Positions 6,771 to 7,241 of a stretch of DNA of 7,241 bases are shown piece by piece. The translations under genes were made by a program, and so were the position numbers. Under the pieces are notes generated by a model, which had not been told where the DNA came from, made no database searches, and worked only from the letters and a program-made list of their open reading frames with translations. This stretch comes from Vulcanimicrobiota bacterium (lineage in GTDB: Bacteria > Vulcanimicrobiota > Vulcanimicrobiia > Vulcanimicrobiales > Vulcanimicrobiaceae): the NCBI GenBank assembly GCA_019245995.1, contig JAFAQW010000076.1, positions 1 through 7,241 of the forward strand, in the 5' to 3' direction. Position 1 is the first letter of the stretch. Every line of letters starts with the position of its first letter.

Positions 6771-7241
6771 GACGATCACCTGTGGCGTGCCCGTGGGGTT
6801 CGAATCCGTCATCGGATCCCACAGCATCCAAACCTTGCCATACGTCTCCGTCATCGCGGCGAGCATTTTCGCGGCCTGGTCCGGCGTCATGTCGGGCAGC
6901 GTGGCGTTCACCTTCGGAATCTCCGTCTTATGGTAGTGCCACAGCGCCTGCTCCGAAGCGGAGAACGACTTGTACGTTGCCGGAGAAACGATCGTCTCCA
7001 CCTCGACGAGCCGCGCGTTCGGTGCGTCGCTATCAAAGATCAGGCACTCTGCGAACATGCCGCGGACCGGCTTGCACCAATGGTGCGCAATCTCCTTAGG
7101 GTGTGCGTCTCCGAAATGCTTCTCAGCATCGATGTGAAGCGTAAACCCTTGTGCCGGTGACGTCATGGCGGCAGCTGAAGCCGGTGCCGGATGCACTCGC
7201 GCCAGGAAAAACCCCAGTGCGAAAGCCGCGCCGATTGAAAC
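6762..7241 (-). CDS. Exported DUF1264 (OBAP-like) protein, 5'-truncated
   Basis: The - strand frame is open to the window edge, leaving 159 residues. GTG 7196 is a possible but unlikely start: the 15 residues before it (VSIGAAFALGFFLAR) are a hydrophobic segment leading into VHPAPASAAAMTS. This looks like the end of a signal peptide or a membrane anchor, with cleavage possible after ASA or AAA. The mature part has the DUF1264 hallmarks: AHHWCKPV, ECLIFDSDAPNARLVEVE, ETIVS, LWHYHKTEI, TYGKVWMLWDP and TGTPQVIV. Plant OBAP1 proteins, which associate with oil bodies, share this family. The bacterial function is unknown and no catalytic site is established; the His and Cys in HHWC and the HYH are notable conserved polar residues. 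The TAG stop lies inside the end of the GloVer gene on the other strand, so there is no room for a separate terminator between them. Confidence 0.88.
   Translation of the reverse strand, partial: VSIGAAFALGFFLARVHPAPASAAAMTSPAQGFTLHIDAEKHFGDAHPKEIAHHWCKPVRGMFAECLIFDSDAPNARLVEVETIVSPATYKSFSASEQALWHYHKTEIPKVNATLPDMTPDQAAKMLAAMTETYGKVWMLWDPMTDSNPTGTPQVIVLK

Noticed and set aside
7194..7196. GTG (- strand) at 7196 as the start of the DUF1264 gene
   Set aside because: It would cut through a hydrophobic export-like segment that continues in frame to the window edge.

Overview
This 7.2 kb window is GC-rich (by eye about 65%) bacterial DNA, packed with genes and with no gap longer than about 40 bp. 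Six genes run on the + strand with gaps of 32, 40, 9, 18 and 0 bp. One gene on the - strand meets them tail to tail at the right edge. The first and last genes are both cut by the window ends. The two adjacent secreted β-propeller lipoproteins (one with repeats of the NSVTVYAPG type, one of the GloVer type), the high GC and the GTG starts suggest a soil or environmental lineage such as Candidatus Eremiobacterota (WPS-2). That placement is inferred from protein style and is not proven; Acidobacteria are an alternative.

Left part (1-2416): a MutS-family ATPase is followed by a DUF849/BKACE enzyme that carries every active-site residue I would expect of 3-keto-5-aminohexanoate cleavage enzyme (Kce). 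In lysine-fermenting bacteria a MutS-like protein, KamC, sits in the same cluster as kce and is thought to help reactivate the B12-dependent lysine 5,6-aminomutase. The pair here therefore reads best as the right end of a lysine-degradation (kam-kdd-kce-kal type) operon. The MutS homologue is then probably an enzyme-maintenance ATPase and not a DNA repair protein.

Middle part (2457-4379): two inner-membrane permeases of the dipeptide/oligopeptide ABC family (DppB/OppB type, then DppC/OppC type) are nine bases apart and surely form one transporter channel. No ATPase or substrate-binding protein gene is visible. Their closeness to the lysine genes suggests uptake of peptides or a related nitrogen compound, but the substrate cannot be read from the sequence.

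Right part (4398-7241): two predicted lipoproteins follow with no gap between them. Each appears to be a seven-bladed β-propeller, but they belong to different repeat families (NHL-like and GloVer). The last + strand gene overlaps by nine bases the 3' end of an exported DUF1264 protein (related to plant oil-body-associated protein OBAP) on the - strand. No RNA genes, mobile elements, CRISPR arrays or convincing promoters were seen.
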